The translations under genes were made by a program, and so were the position numbers. Positions 8,913 to 16,366 of a stretch of DNA of 17,240 bases are shown here, in pieces. The stretch is from Acidobacteriaceae bacterium. GTDB lineage: Bacteria; Acidobacteriota; Terriglobia; Terriglobales; Acidobacteriaceae. The DNA lies in the NCBI GenBank assembly GCA_003156235.1, contig PMGP01000103.1:1809-19048 (forward strand), in the 5' to 3' direction. Numbering within the stretch: the first letter of the stretch is position 1; each line of letters opens with the position of its first letter. The notes beneath the pieces are model-generated. The model had not been told where the DNA came from and did not search any database. It worked only from the letters and a program-made list of their open reading frames with translations.

Positions 8913-8954
8913 TCACGGCAGAGGTCGCGGGTTCGAGCTCCGTCGTCCCCGCCA
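8913..8954 (+). other. tRNA-Asp 3' half, att-like element edge
   Basis: From 8913 the sequence reads as a tRNA from position 35 to the CCA end: TCAC (rest of the anticodon loop), GGCAG (anticodon stem), AGGTC (variable loop), GCGGG-TTCGAGC-TCCGT (T arm with two G-T pairs), CGTCCCC (acceptor), G and CCA at 8952-8954. The TC at 35-36, the GGTCGCGGGTTCGAG block and the CCGCCA end match bacterial tRNA-Asp(GUC) well. No complementary 5' acceptor or anticodon stem exists upstream, where the sequence is the coding end of the ankyrin-HEAT gene. Such 3' tRNA pieces are typical direct-repeat edges of integrated elements. With this orientation the element body would lie to the left, with the intact tRNA beyond the window. 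Confidence 0.75.
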
Positions 8955-8991
8955 TTCATTTCAAATAACTTAGGAACGAATGGCGATCAAA

Positions 8992-9020
8992 GTGACAGGC
9001 GTTCATCGGTGCAATAAGAT
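8992..9020 (+). promoter_or_regulatory. Candidate sigma70-type promoter for the PfkB/AAA+/RyR gene
   Basis: GTGACA at 8992-8997 (five of six matches to TTGACA) is separated by 17 bp from TAAGAT at 9015-9020 (four of six matches to TATAAT). A start near 9027 would give a leader of about 100 bases before ATG 9128. The site lies just outside the tRNA-Asp fragment, so this gene would not depend on transcription from the island to its left. Confidence 0.4.
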
Positions 9021-9064
9021 GCAACCTATGCTTCCCTTGCCGACTGTCTAGCTCATGTTCCTGC

Positions 9065-9120
9065 CCCTCAGGATGTAAAATTGCTTCGTTTGGGAGTGAG
9101 CATCCTCCCGAAGCTGAGGG
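9065..9120 (+). promoter_or_regulatory. Foldable 5' leader that can mask the ribosome-binding site
   Basis: CCCTCA at 9065-9070 is complementary to TGAGGG at 9115-9120, which contains the likely Shine-Dalgarno of the gene starting at 9128. Nested inside, CTTCG and GGGAG (9084-9096) can pair with CTCCCGAAG (9105-9113). An alternative is GGATG (9071-9075) with CATCC (9101-9105), which excludes the inner hairpin. Mutually exclusive pairings next to a ribosome-binding site suggest post-transcriptional control. This was found by eye, with no folding energy computed. Confidence 0.3.
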
Positions 9121-9127
9121 AATGACC

Positions 9128-11836
9128 ATGAGCACGCAGAAGGAAGCGAAACCCATCATAGTCACCGGCGACTTCACGCTGGATTGGAACCTGGCCCGCA
9201 ACCCTGGGATTAAAGCACAAAAGGGCCTTTGGGAGCCGGAGGTGTCTGCCCGCCTGAGCTGGCAGCGTGGCGGGGCCGCACTGCTGGCCGATCTGGTCGG
9301 GGGTGTTGCTGCGCAGATCCGCGACACGGCTGCTTACGAAGTCCGGCAACCGGATACGCCGCGGCGTGCCGGGAAAGATTCTGAGCCACCGATTGACACC
9401 GAGGACGCGCGCTTCCATCACTCGTATGCCTCATGGAAGCCTTTTCCATTTGCAGCCAAAGGCTCCATGGCAGCCAAAGGGAATGAAAAGGAGAAAGATG
9501 CGTGGCGGGTCGAGGAATTTCTGGGTGCGCAGCGGTGCGCGAATCCTGAGGCTTGCAATGATTGGGCGCGAGTGGTGAATGACAGCCCCAGCACACCGTT
9601 GGTCGTGCTGGACGATGCCAACCTTGGCTTCCGCAGCACCCGCGATCTATGGCCTGCCAGTCTGACGGCGCCCGGCAGTAATCCCTGGGTGCTGGTGAAG
9701 ATGAGTTGTCCCATCGCAGAGGGTGATCTCTGGAACTACCTCTGTGAGCACCATTCCAAGAAGCTCATCGTCGTCATGACAGTGAACGATCTGCGTCTCA
9801 CTGAGGTTCAGATCAGCCACCAGCTTTCCTGGGAGCGCACGGCCCAGGACTTGGTTTGGGAGATTATTTACAATCGTAATCTTCCCAGCCTGGTGGGCTG
9901 CGCCCATGTGGTTGTTTCGTTCAACGCCGCGGGAGCCTTCCTCTATTCACGAGACAGCGGAGACGAGCTGCCTTGTCGGCTGATCTTCGATCCTGAGGTG
10001 GTCGAGGGGATGTGGGAGCAGAGCTATCCGGGGAAGATGGTGGGTTACTCGTCGTGCTTGGCAGCCGGCATCGCGAAGGAAGTTATGCTGGTGCCGGAGA
10101 AGCCGGAGATTCGCAAAGGCATTTGCGCAGGGCTTTCCGCGATGCGTTGCCTGCATCGAGAGGGCTATGGCCAGCGTGGCGCATCAGCATCCGAAGTCCA
10201 GCTCGATTTTCCGGTGAGCGCTGTCGTCTCTGCTTTGTCGAATGAAAACACACCATTCCAGGAAATTGCCGTGCCGATGCGCACCGGCAACAAGTATTGG
10301 ACCATTCTTGGCGACCAGTACCCGAACGATCTCGAAGAGCTTGCAAGTCAGGTAGTTTTGAACGGACCAGAGAAGGCGCTCAAAGGAGTACCGCTGGGGC
10401 GCTTCGGCGGTCTATTGACAGTTGACCGGCAGGAGATCGAAAGTCTGCGCAGCATCGGCTCCCTGGTCGGCGAGTATGTTGCACTCGAACGTCCCAAACG
10501 GCCGCTGTCGATTGCTGTCTTCGGTCCTCCCGGATCGGGAAAGTCATTCGGAATTACCCAACTCGCAATGGCACTACGGCCGGACGAGATCGAGGTCAAA
10601 GAATTCAACTTGTCCCAGCTCCAGTCCACCGATGAACTATTGTCGGCATTTCACCAGGTGCGCGACATCGGGCTTAGCGGTAAAATACCGCTGATCTTCT
10701 GGGATGAGTTCGACAGCGATTTCAAAGGGATTTATGGCTGGCTGCGCTATTTTCTGGCGCCCATGCAGGATGGCAAATTCCAGCAAGGGAATCATGCCCA
10801 TCCCATCGGCAAAGCAATCTTTGTTTTTGCGGGTGGAACCAGTTGGACGCTCGATAACTTCGGCAAGAACGCGAAAGATGAGGAGAGGCGCGCAGCCAAG
10901 GTTCCGGATTTCGTCAGTCGGCTCAAGGGGTATCTCAATGTCCTGGGCCCCAACCAGCGAACCGACGCGAAAGATCCTTATTACGTGCTGCGGCGCGCCC
11001 TGCTGTTGCGTTCCATGCTTGTGCGCGACGCCAAGCAGGTGTTGCGCAAAGGCCAAGTACAGATCGATTCCGGAGTGCTGCGGGCGTTCTTGCAGACCTG
11101 TAGTTACAAGCACGGAGCGCGGTCAATGGAATCTCTTATCGCCATGAGCCAACTGGATGGCAAGACGCGCTTCGAGCGCTCCAGCCTGCCAACCAGGGAG
11201 CAACTGGATCTGCACGTCGATGGCTTGGATTTCCGGGCTCTGGTCCAGCAGCTTCCCTTGAAAGGCGATGTTCTGGAGGATCTGGCAAAGGCCGCACACG
11301 AGGTCTTCTGCGCAGCGCTCAAGAAAGACGGCTGGAAATTCGGACCCGTTAAAAATGATGACACAAAAGAACACCCATACCTTGTGGACTACGCTCAGCT
11401 TCCGGAAGAAGTCAAGGAGCAGAACCGCGATCAAGCGCGTGACATTCCCGGCAAGTTGAACTTCGCAGGATGCTATATGGTGCCTGCTGTTGAAGGTGAG
11501 CCGCCTTTCGAGTTTCCAAAGGATGTTTTGGAGGAACTGGCTTCAGGGGAGCACACGCGCTGGATGCGCCAGAAAGCAAGGGGCGGATGGCGCTATGGTG
11601 AAAAGAGGGACGACGAGAAGAAGTTGCAGCCGTGTATGTTGCCCTGGAAAAAGGGAGAATTGGATGCATACACAGACTTCGCGGATTGTCTCGGAGACAA
11701 GGAGCTTTCAGAAGTTGAGAAGGACAAGGACCGGGTAGCGGTTCGAGAAATTGCCAAGATTCTGAAGGTCGCCGGCTACACCATCGTGGAGGCTAGCAGA
11801 GAGGCTGGACGCACCCGGGCCGCTGCGCGGAAGTAA
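9128..11836 (+). CDS. PfkB-like / AAA+ ATPase / tandem RyR domain protein
   Basis: ATG 9128 is chosen because GAGGG at 9116-9120 is seven bases upstream; ATG 9122 is too close. The product has 902 residues. The N-terminal 330 or so resemble a PfkB/ribokinase fold (IIVTGDFTLDWN, a GGAALLADLV glycine turn, and VVSFNAAGAFLYSR where kinases have their late glycine motif). It is unclear whether the active-site residues are kept. An AAA+ domain follows: Walker A GPPGSGKS at 466-473, Walker B IPLIFWDEFD at about 520-529, sensor-like IFVFAGGTS, and an arginine in PDFVSRL. Two RyR domains end the protein: GWKFGPVKNDDTKEHPYL from residue 735, and GWRYGEKRDDEKK near 820 with a closing KILKVAGYTI. RyR domains are small ligand-binding modules proposed in bacteria to sense nucleotide-type signals. 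The gene converges on a SLOG gene 39 bp away, supporting a nucleotide-signal role by context. Confidence 0.82.
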   Translation: MSTQKEAKPIIVTGDFTLDWNLARNPGIKAQKGLWEPEVSARLSWQRGGAALLADLVGGVAAQIRDTAAYEVRQPDTPRRAGKDSEPPIDTEDARFHHSYASWKPFPFAAKGSMAAKGNEKEKDAWRVEEFLGAQRCANPEACNDWARVVNDSPSTPLVVLDDANLGFRSTRDLWPASLTAPGSNPWVLVKMSCPIAEGDLWNYLCEHHSKKLIVVMTVNDLRLTEVQISHQLSWERTAQDLVWEIIYNRNLPSLVGCAHVVVSFNAAGAFLYSRDSGDELPCRLIFDPEVVEGMWEQSYPGKMVGYSSCLAAGIAKEVMLVPEKPEIRKGICAGLSAMRCLHREGYGQRGASASEVQLDFPVSAVVSALSNENTPFQEIAVPMRTGNKYWTILGDQYPNDLEELASQVVLNGPEKALKGVPLGRFGGLLTVDRQEIESLRSIGSLVGEYVALERPKRPLSIAVFGPPGSGKSFGITQLAMALRPDEIEVKEFNLSQLQSTDELLSAFHQVRDIGLSGKIPLIFWDEFDSDFKGIYGWLRYFLAPMQDGKFQQGNHAHPIGKAIFVFAGGTSWTLDNFGKNAKDEERRAAKVPDFVSRLKGYLNVLGPNQRTDAKDPYYVLRRALLLRSMLVRDAKQVLRKGQVQIDSGVLRAFLQTCSYKHGARSMESLIAMSQLDGKTRFERSSLPTREQLDLHVDGLDFRALVQQLPLKGDVLEDLAKAAHEVFCAALKKDGWKFGPVKNDDTKEHPYLVDYAQLPEEVKEQNRDQARDIPGKLNFAGCYMVPAVEGEPPFEFPKDVLEELASGEHTRWMRQKARGGWRYGEKRDDEKKLQPCMLPWKKGELDAYTDFADCLGDKELSEVEKDKDRVAVREIAKILKVAGYTIVEASREAGRTRAAARK

Positions 11837-11875
11837 TTGAGCATTCGTTAGTCCTGCATCTGGCGCGGCATGACT

Positions 11876-12535
11876 TCATTCCCCTGTGTTGCGGCTGCGG
11901 TTCAGCACTTCAAACGAGTCTCCCCAAACGCGCAAGATGGGGCGATTCCTCTCCAGGGCATACTGGACAATCTCAGCTGTTCCACCGCGGCCGCGCGACG
12001 GCGCACCGTCCCACACGGCGATGAGTACGTCGCAATGGTCCACGATATACCGGCCCGCGTGGGCATAAGCGTCGCGGCGTAATTCAGCTTGATTGGCCGG
12101 ATCGCGGCTATCGTTCTCAATGCGCCGCGTCCGCAGTAGCACTGGCATTTCGCATCGCCCGAACAGTTCATCAAACTCCGCCCGCGACTCTTCTGTGGCA
12201 AAGTCTTCGAGATAATCTTCGAGCGCCAGTGGAAGGACAACATCGAGACGTGCATCGGGGTAGTCGAGAACGGCCCGCGCCACTACACGGTCCGCGCCTT
12301 CTGCCAAGGGACTCAGGACGCGGAAGGAGATGGGAGTGGTACCCGCTTGCCGGAGGCGCTCAATCTTCCGCCTCGACTCCTCTGGAAACAGCTTCTCGAC
12401 ATCGGCATCAATGGCCCTCTTCACCAGCGCCTCCACTGCTGTCGGATTCTCCAGCTTCCGATGGCCGGTGACACCAATGCGGATGCTGTACGGAATCGCC
12501 TCAAAGTCGGGCATTTGTTTTCCCATGAATTCCAT
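11876..12535 (-). CDS. SLOG-family (LOG/DprA-like Rossmann) nucleotide-binding protein
   Basis: The frame gives 219 residues from the ATG at 12533-12535. In-frame ATGs at codons 4 and 8 are alternatives, and codon 8 has GGGA six bases upstream, so the true N-terminus may be MPDFEAIPYSIRIG. Family marks are an early IRIGVTGHRKL strand-turn, FRVLSPLAEGADRVVARA, VVLPLALEDYLEDF, and a late DVLIAVWDGAPSRGRGGTAE, whose glycine turn plus glutamate corresponds to the phosphate-binding motif of LOG/DprA proteins. SLOG domains bind or process nucleotide derivatives, and some accompany TIR, Sir2 or STAND proteins in predicted conflict systems. The gene is convergent with the RyR/AAA+ gene and divergent from the DUF4062-NTPase-TPR gene, with 175 bp between those starts. 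No membrane segment is seen. Confidence 0.75.
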   Translation of the reverse strand: MEFMGKQMPDFEAIPYSIRIGVTGHRKLENPTAVEALVKRAIDADVEKLFPEESRRKIERLRQAGTTPISFRVLSPLAEGADRVVARAVLDYPDARLDVVLPLALEDYLEDFATEESRAEFDELFGRCEMPVLLRTRRIENDSRDPANQAELRRDAYAHAGRYIVDHCDVLIAVWDGAPSRGRGGTAEIVQYALERNRPILRVWGDSFEVLNRSRNTGE

Positions 12536-12710
12536 TCTCTACTACGGCTGTCTTGACACTGGTGGCTATTTCCGCCCGATCGCCGATTGTCCTTGTTCCG
12601 CCTCCCTGCGGGCGCTAGACTTATCGTGATTTCCCTCTAGTTGCGGCGTTCTCTCTTCAACCGTGGGCGGCAGTTCTTGTCTGTCGGCTGCCTGCCGAAA
12701 GTGAGTCTTC
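12536..12710. promoter_or_regulatory. Divergent intergenic region between SLOG and STAND genes
   Basis: These 175 bp separate two divergent starts and should carry promoters for both. On the plus strand TTGTTC (12593-12598) and TAGACT (12616-12621) are 17 bp apart, a weak sigma70-like pair. A perfect TTGACA at 12553-12558 has no matching -10 at 16-18 bp. GTGAG at 12701-12705 is a modest ribosome-binding site for ATG 12711. No clear operator palindrome was found. Confidence 0.25.
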
Positions 12711-15700
12711 ATGCCTGTGCAAATTAATGCGAAGCGTCCCGCTGCCGACCGACGCGAGATACGCGTCTTCATCTCCTCCACCTTCCGCGACATGCAGGAG
12801 GAGCGCGAGGAGCTGGTCAAGCAGGTCTTTCCGCAACTGCGCCGTCTGTGCGAGAGCCGCGGCGTCACCTGGGGCGAGGTGGACCTGCGCTGGGGTGTGC
12901 CCGACGAGGCCAAGGCCGAAGGCAAGGTTCTGCCCCTCTGTCTCCAGGAGATCGAGCACTGCCGACCGTACTTCATTGGCCTGCTGGGCGAGCGCTACGG
13001 CTGGGTCCCGGAGGAGATTTCGCCGGAATTGCTGGAAACGCAGGCCTGGCTTGCACAGCACCGCGGCAAGTCGGTTACGGCTCTAGAAATCCTCCACGGC
13101 GTGTTGGAAAACCCGGAGATGGAGAAGCACGCCTTCTTCTACTTCCGCGATCCAGCCTATGCTGCCGCGCATCCCGGCTTCACGGAAGAAGATCCAGCCC
13201 TTAGCGAGAAGTTGGCACGGCTGAAGGACGAAATTCGTCAGAGCGGATTCCCGGTCTCAGAGCCATTCGACTCACCAAAGACGCTGGGCGAGTGGGTGCT
13301 GCGCGATTTGACCGCCATCATCGAGCGCCTCTACCCGGAAAAGGAGATCCCCAACGCGCTCGACCGCGCCGCCCTCGATCACGAGGCCTACTCCGCCAGC
13401 CGGCGCACGGTCTACATCGGGCGCGACGAGTATATTGCCCGGCTTGATGCCAATGCCGCCGGCGACGGGCCGCCACTGGTGATCGCGGGGGACTCGGGCG
13501 GGGGCAAGTCGGCGCTCGTGGCCAACTGGACGCACAACTGGAGCGAGCAGCACCCGGAGACACCGATGCTGGTTCACTTCATTGGCGCGGCGCCCGACAG
13601 CGCCAACTGGATGGCCATGCTGCGGCGGTTGCTGGGCGAGTTCCAGCGCAAATTCGGCATTCAGATCGAGATTCCCGATCAGCCCGACGCCCTGCGCATG
13701 GCCTTTGCCAACGCGCTACATATGGTGGCCGCGCGCGGGCGGCTGGTGCTGGCGCTCGACGCGCTCAACCAGATTGAGGACCGCGACGGCGCGCCGGACC
13801 TGGTCTGGCTGCCGCCAGTCATCCCGGCCAACGTGCGCCTGGTTGTCTCCACGCTTCCGGACCGCTCATGGGAGGATCTGCAGAAGCGCGGCTGGCCGGT
13901 GCTGACCGTTGAGCCGCTCACTGTACCCGAGCGCGAAGAGCTAATTGACAAGTACTTGAAGCCTTATGCCAAGGCGTTGAGTCCAGGGCCCGTGCACCGC
14001 ATCGCCGCTGCACCGCAAACTGGCAATGGACTCTATCTCAGCACGCTGCTGAACGAACTGCGTCAGTTCGGCAGTTACGAGCAGTTGGACCAACGTATCG
14101 ACTGGTATCTGCAAGCGGCTAACCCCGTCGAGCTTTATCGCAAGGTCATTCAGCGCTGGGAGCAGGACTACGGCCAGCCCGGCCCGCTGGGCGAGAACAT
14201 TGTCTGCGAGAGCCTTGCGCGCCTGTGGGCCGCTCGTCGCGGACTCTCTGAAACCGAACTGCTTGAATCGCTGGGCACGGTCGGCTCGCCTCTGCCCCGC
14301 GCGCTTTGGAGTCCGCTGTACCTCGCCGCCGGCGACGCCCTCGTCAACCGCGGCGGCCTGTTGACCTTCGCTCACGATTTTTTGCGCGAGGCCGTCAGAG
14401 ACGCGTACCTTCCCACCGAGAGCCACCAGCAGAGCGCGCACCGCACACTCGCCCGGTATTTTGCGGTGCAACAACGAGGCCCGCGCCAGCTCGATGAACT
14501 CCCCTGGCAGTGGCAGGAGGCCAGCGAATGGCAAAAGCTCGCCGACCTGCTGGCTGCTCCCGCCGTCTTCGAAGCGCTTTGGGGAAAGGACCAGTTTGAG
14601 GTGAAGGCCTACTGGACGCAGATTGAAGCTCACTCGCAGTTGCGCATGGAGCAGGTCTACGAGTTCGCGATCAAAGATCCCACGCGCGATGCGGATCACG
14701 CCTGGCGAATAGGGAAATTACTCAATGACACGGGCAAGCCCGAGGCCGCTCTGCGCGTTTACTCGCGGATTGTGGAGCACAACCGGGGCCATAGTGATAT
14801 GGCGAACCTTCAGGCTTCCCTGGGGCAACAGGGGGACATCCTCTACACTCGCGGAGACCTTGACGGTGCTTTGGCATTGTTCAAAGAGCAAGAACTCGTC
14901 GGCCGCGAACTGGGAAACAAAAATATGATCTCCTACGCGCTGGGCAACCAGGGCAATGTTCTTCATGCCCGTGGGGACATGGATGGTGCCATGGCGCTCC
15001 ACAAAGAAATGGAACTACTCTGCCAAGAGACGGAGAACAAGACCGGTCTTAACCTTTCGCTTGGCAACCAGGGGTTGATCCTCAATGCGCGCGGCGACTT
15101 GGACGGCGCCATGGCGCTGTACAAAGAGCAGGAGCGCATCTGTAGGGAACTGGGCAACAAGGATTCGCTCTCAAATTCGCTTGGCAACCAGGCGAACATC
15201 CTTTATGATCGCGGCGATCTGGACGGCGCAATGGCGCTGCACAAAGAGCAGGAGCGCATCTGCCAGGAACTGGGCAACAAGGCTGGGCTCTCAAATTCGA
15301 TTGGCAACCAGGCGTTGATTCTCAAAGCGCGCGGCGACCTGGACAGCGCCATGGCGCTATTAAAGGAACAGGAGCGCATCTGCCGGGAACTGGGCGACAA
15401 GGATGGGCTCTCAAATTCGCTTGGCAACCAGGCGAACATCCTTTATGATCGCGGCGATCTGGACGGTGCAATGGCGCTGCACAAGGAAGAGGAGCGCATC
15501 TGCCGGGAACTGGGCGACAAGGTTTCACTTCAAATCTCGCTTGGCAACCAGGCGGTGATCCTAAAGGCGCGCGGCGACCTGGACGCCGCGTTGGCCCTGC
15601 ACAAGGAGCAGGAGCGCATCTACCGGGAACTGGGTGACAAGAATGGGCTCTCATATTCGCTTGGCAACCAAGCGTTGATCCTCCAGGAGCGCGGCGACCT

Positions 15701-15935
15701 GGACGGCGCGATGGTGCTGCACAAGGAAGAGGAGCGCATCTGCCGGGAATTGGGCGATCCCGATGGCTTGTCGATCTCCCTTGCGAATCAGGTAGACCTG
15801 CTGAAGGATCTTCCCGGCCGGAGAGGCGAGGCGCGACGTCTTGCGGAGGAGGCTCTCCGGATCGCCACAGATCACGGCTACCAGCAACTCGTTTCCCAGA
15901 TCCAGGGCATCCGCGAATCCATTCCGGCGGAGTAA
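12711..15935 (+). CDS. DUF4062-NTPase (STAND) protein with 40-residue TPR array
   Basis: This 1074-residue protein is complete. Residues about 15-120 form the DUF4062 domain (RVFISSTFRDMQEERE, VFPQLRRLCESRG, EVDLRWGVPDEAK, YFIGLLGERYGWVP). The NTPase has Walker A GDSGGGKS at 260-267, Walker B LVLALDALNQIED near 345-357, and a VRLVVSTLPDRSW segment shared with the 2-2401 protein. A winged-helix arm ends in RGGLLTFAHDFL. From residue 705, eight 40-residue TPR units (GNQ..IL..RGDLDGAMALHKE consensus) and a divergent ninth unit form the sensor. Compared with the 2-2401 protein the core is the same but the TPR type differs, so sensors have been exchanged. The repeats are nearly identical in DNA. 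It is divergent from the SLOG gene. By family analogy it is a ligand-triggered oligomerising switch; its target and effector action are unknown. Confidence 0.9.
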   Translation: MPVQINAKRPAADRREIRVFISSTFRDMQEEREELVKQVFPQLRRLCESRGVTWGEVDLRWGVPDEAKAEGKVLPLCLQEIEHCRPYFIGLLGERYGWVPEEISPELLETQAWLAQHRGKSVTALEILHGVLENPEMEKHAFFYFRDPAYAAAHPGFTEEDPALSEKLARLKDEIRQSGFPVSEPFDSPKTLGEWVLRDLTAIIERLYPEKEIPNALDRAALDHEAYSASRRTVYIGRDEYIARLDANAAGDGPPLVIAGDSGGGKSALVANWTHNWSEQHPETPMLVHFIGAAPDSANWMAMLRRLLGEFQRKFGIQIEIPDQPDALRMAFANALHMVAARGRLVLALDALNQIEDRDGAPDLVWLPPVIPANVRLVVSTLPDRSWEDLQKRGWPVLTVEPLTVPEREELIDKYLKPYAKALSPGPVHRIAAAPQTGNGLYLSTLLNELRQFGSYEQLDQRIDWYLQAANPVELYRKVIQRWEQDYGQPGPLGENIVCESLARLWAARRGLSETELLESLGTVGSPLPRALWSPLYLAAGDALVNRGGLLTFAHDFLREAVRDAYLPTESHQQSAHRTLARYFAVQQRGPRQLDELPWQWQEASEWQKLADLLAAPAVFEALWGKDQFEVKAYWTQIEAHSQLRMEQVYEFAIKDPTRDADHAWRIGKLLNDTGKPEAALRVYSRIVEHNRGHSDMANLQASLGQQGDILYTRGDLDGALALFKEQELVGRELGNKNMISYALGNQGNVLHARGDMDGAMALHKEMELLCQETENKTGLNLSLGNQGLILNARGDLDGAMALYKEQERICRELGNKDSLSNSLGNQANILYDRGDLDGAMALHKEQERICQELGNKAGLSNSIGNQALILKARGDLDSAMALLKEQERICRELGDKDGLSNSLGNQANILYDRGDLDGAMALHKEEERICRELGDKVSLQISLGNQAVILKARGDLDAALALHKEQERIYRELGDKNGLSYSLGNQALILQERGDLDGAMVLHKEEERICRELGDPDGLSISLANQVDLLKDLPGRRGEARRLAEEALRIATDHGYQQLVSQIQGIRESIPAE
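14823..15782 (+). repeat. Eight 120-bp coding tandem repeats (TPR units)
   Basis: Units begin at 14823, 14943, 15063, 15183, 15303, 15423, 15543 and 15663, exactly 120 bp apart and in frame. Most start with GGCAACCAGG. The first 60 bases of the units at 15183 and 15423 differ at one position, while the units between and after them (15303, 15543) resemble each other instead. This gives a 240-bp A-B-A-B pattern. It indicates recent duplication of a two-unit block by unequal recombination or slippage. Confidence 0.85.
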
Positions 15936-16057
15936 ATGCAAACCTCTTTGCTTTCAAACGTGAGCGCGATGACTTCCATCTTTTCTTCTACGCGCGAACG
16001 GCGCTTACCGGTCGCAGGTTCATGCGCCGGCGCAGTAAACTCTTTAGAGTAAGCCCA

Positions 16058-16255
16058 ATGCCAACCGCAACACGCACATTCCGGGTATTTCTCAGCTCGA
16101 CCTTTGAAGATATGAAGGACGAGCGCGACGCTCTTGCAGCGCCACGTCTTCCCCAGGCTGCGCCAGCTCTGCGAAGCGAACAACGCCCGCGGCTAGGTTC
16201 GCTCCTGGGCCATCGACCAGCCTGGGGCGTGCGGCGACGAGGCAGCGCGGCTTAT
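16058..16255 (+). pseudogene. Frameshifted DUF4062 N-terminus (remnant 2)
   Basis: ATG 16058 opens MPTATRTFRVFLSSTF and ERDAL, then frame is lost by about one extra base near 16134. From 16137 the next frame reads LQRHVFPRLRQLCEANNAR, meets TAG at 16194-16196, and continues with WAIDQ...GDEAA, matching the family's AIDLRWGV..EA block. At least one frameshift and one nonsense change are therefore present, and no NTPase follows. The original first frame runs on as unrelated sequence to TGA at 16364-16366. It lies 122 bp after the stop of the DUF4062-NTPase-TPR gene, just as remnant 1 follows the other TPR gene. Sequencing error could explain one change but not the missing rest of the gene. Confidence 0.75.
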
Positions 16256-16366
16256 TGGGAATTAAAGCGGGAAACCTACAGCATAGAGACAGCGAAAACG
16301 CGCTCCATTTGCGCTCTGTTTATCGGATTTAAGCTGCTTATCGAGGTCTTAGGTGTCATCCGCTGA

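Noticed and set aside
13941..14699. 252-residue minus-strand open frame
   Set aside because: It lies entirely opposite the NTPase/winged-helix part of a well-supported plus-strand gene and shows no family motifs; high G+C creates such shadows.
14823..15782. Regular repeats that could suggest a CRISPR array
   Set aside because: The period is 120 bp with no unique spacers, and the units are in-frame TPRs.
15938..15954. GCAAA-CCTC-TTTGC followed by TTTC, a terminator-like hairpin after the TPR gene
   Set aside because: The stem is only five base pairs, AT-rich, and the U tract is short; too weak to call.
15322..15957. 211-residue repetitive minus-strand frame rich in Cys, Pro and Arg
   Set aside because: It is the antisense of the 120-bp TPR repeats.
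16013..16030. GGTCGCAGGTTCATGCG, resembling a tRNA T arm
   Set aside because: The stem does not pair and no acceptor/CCA follows at the right distance.
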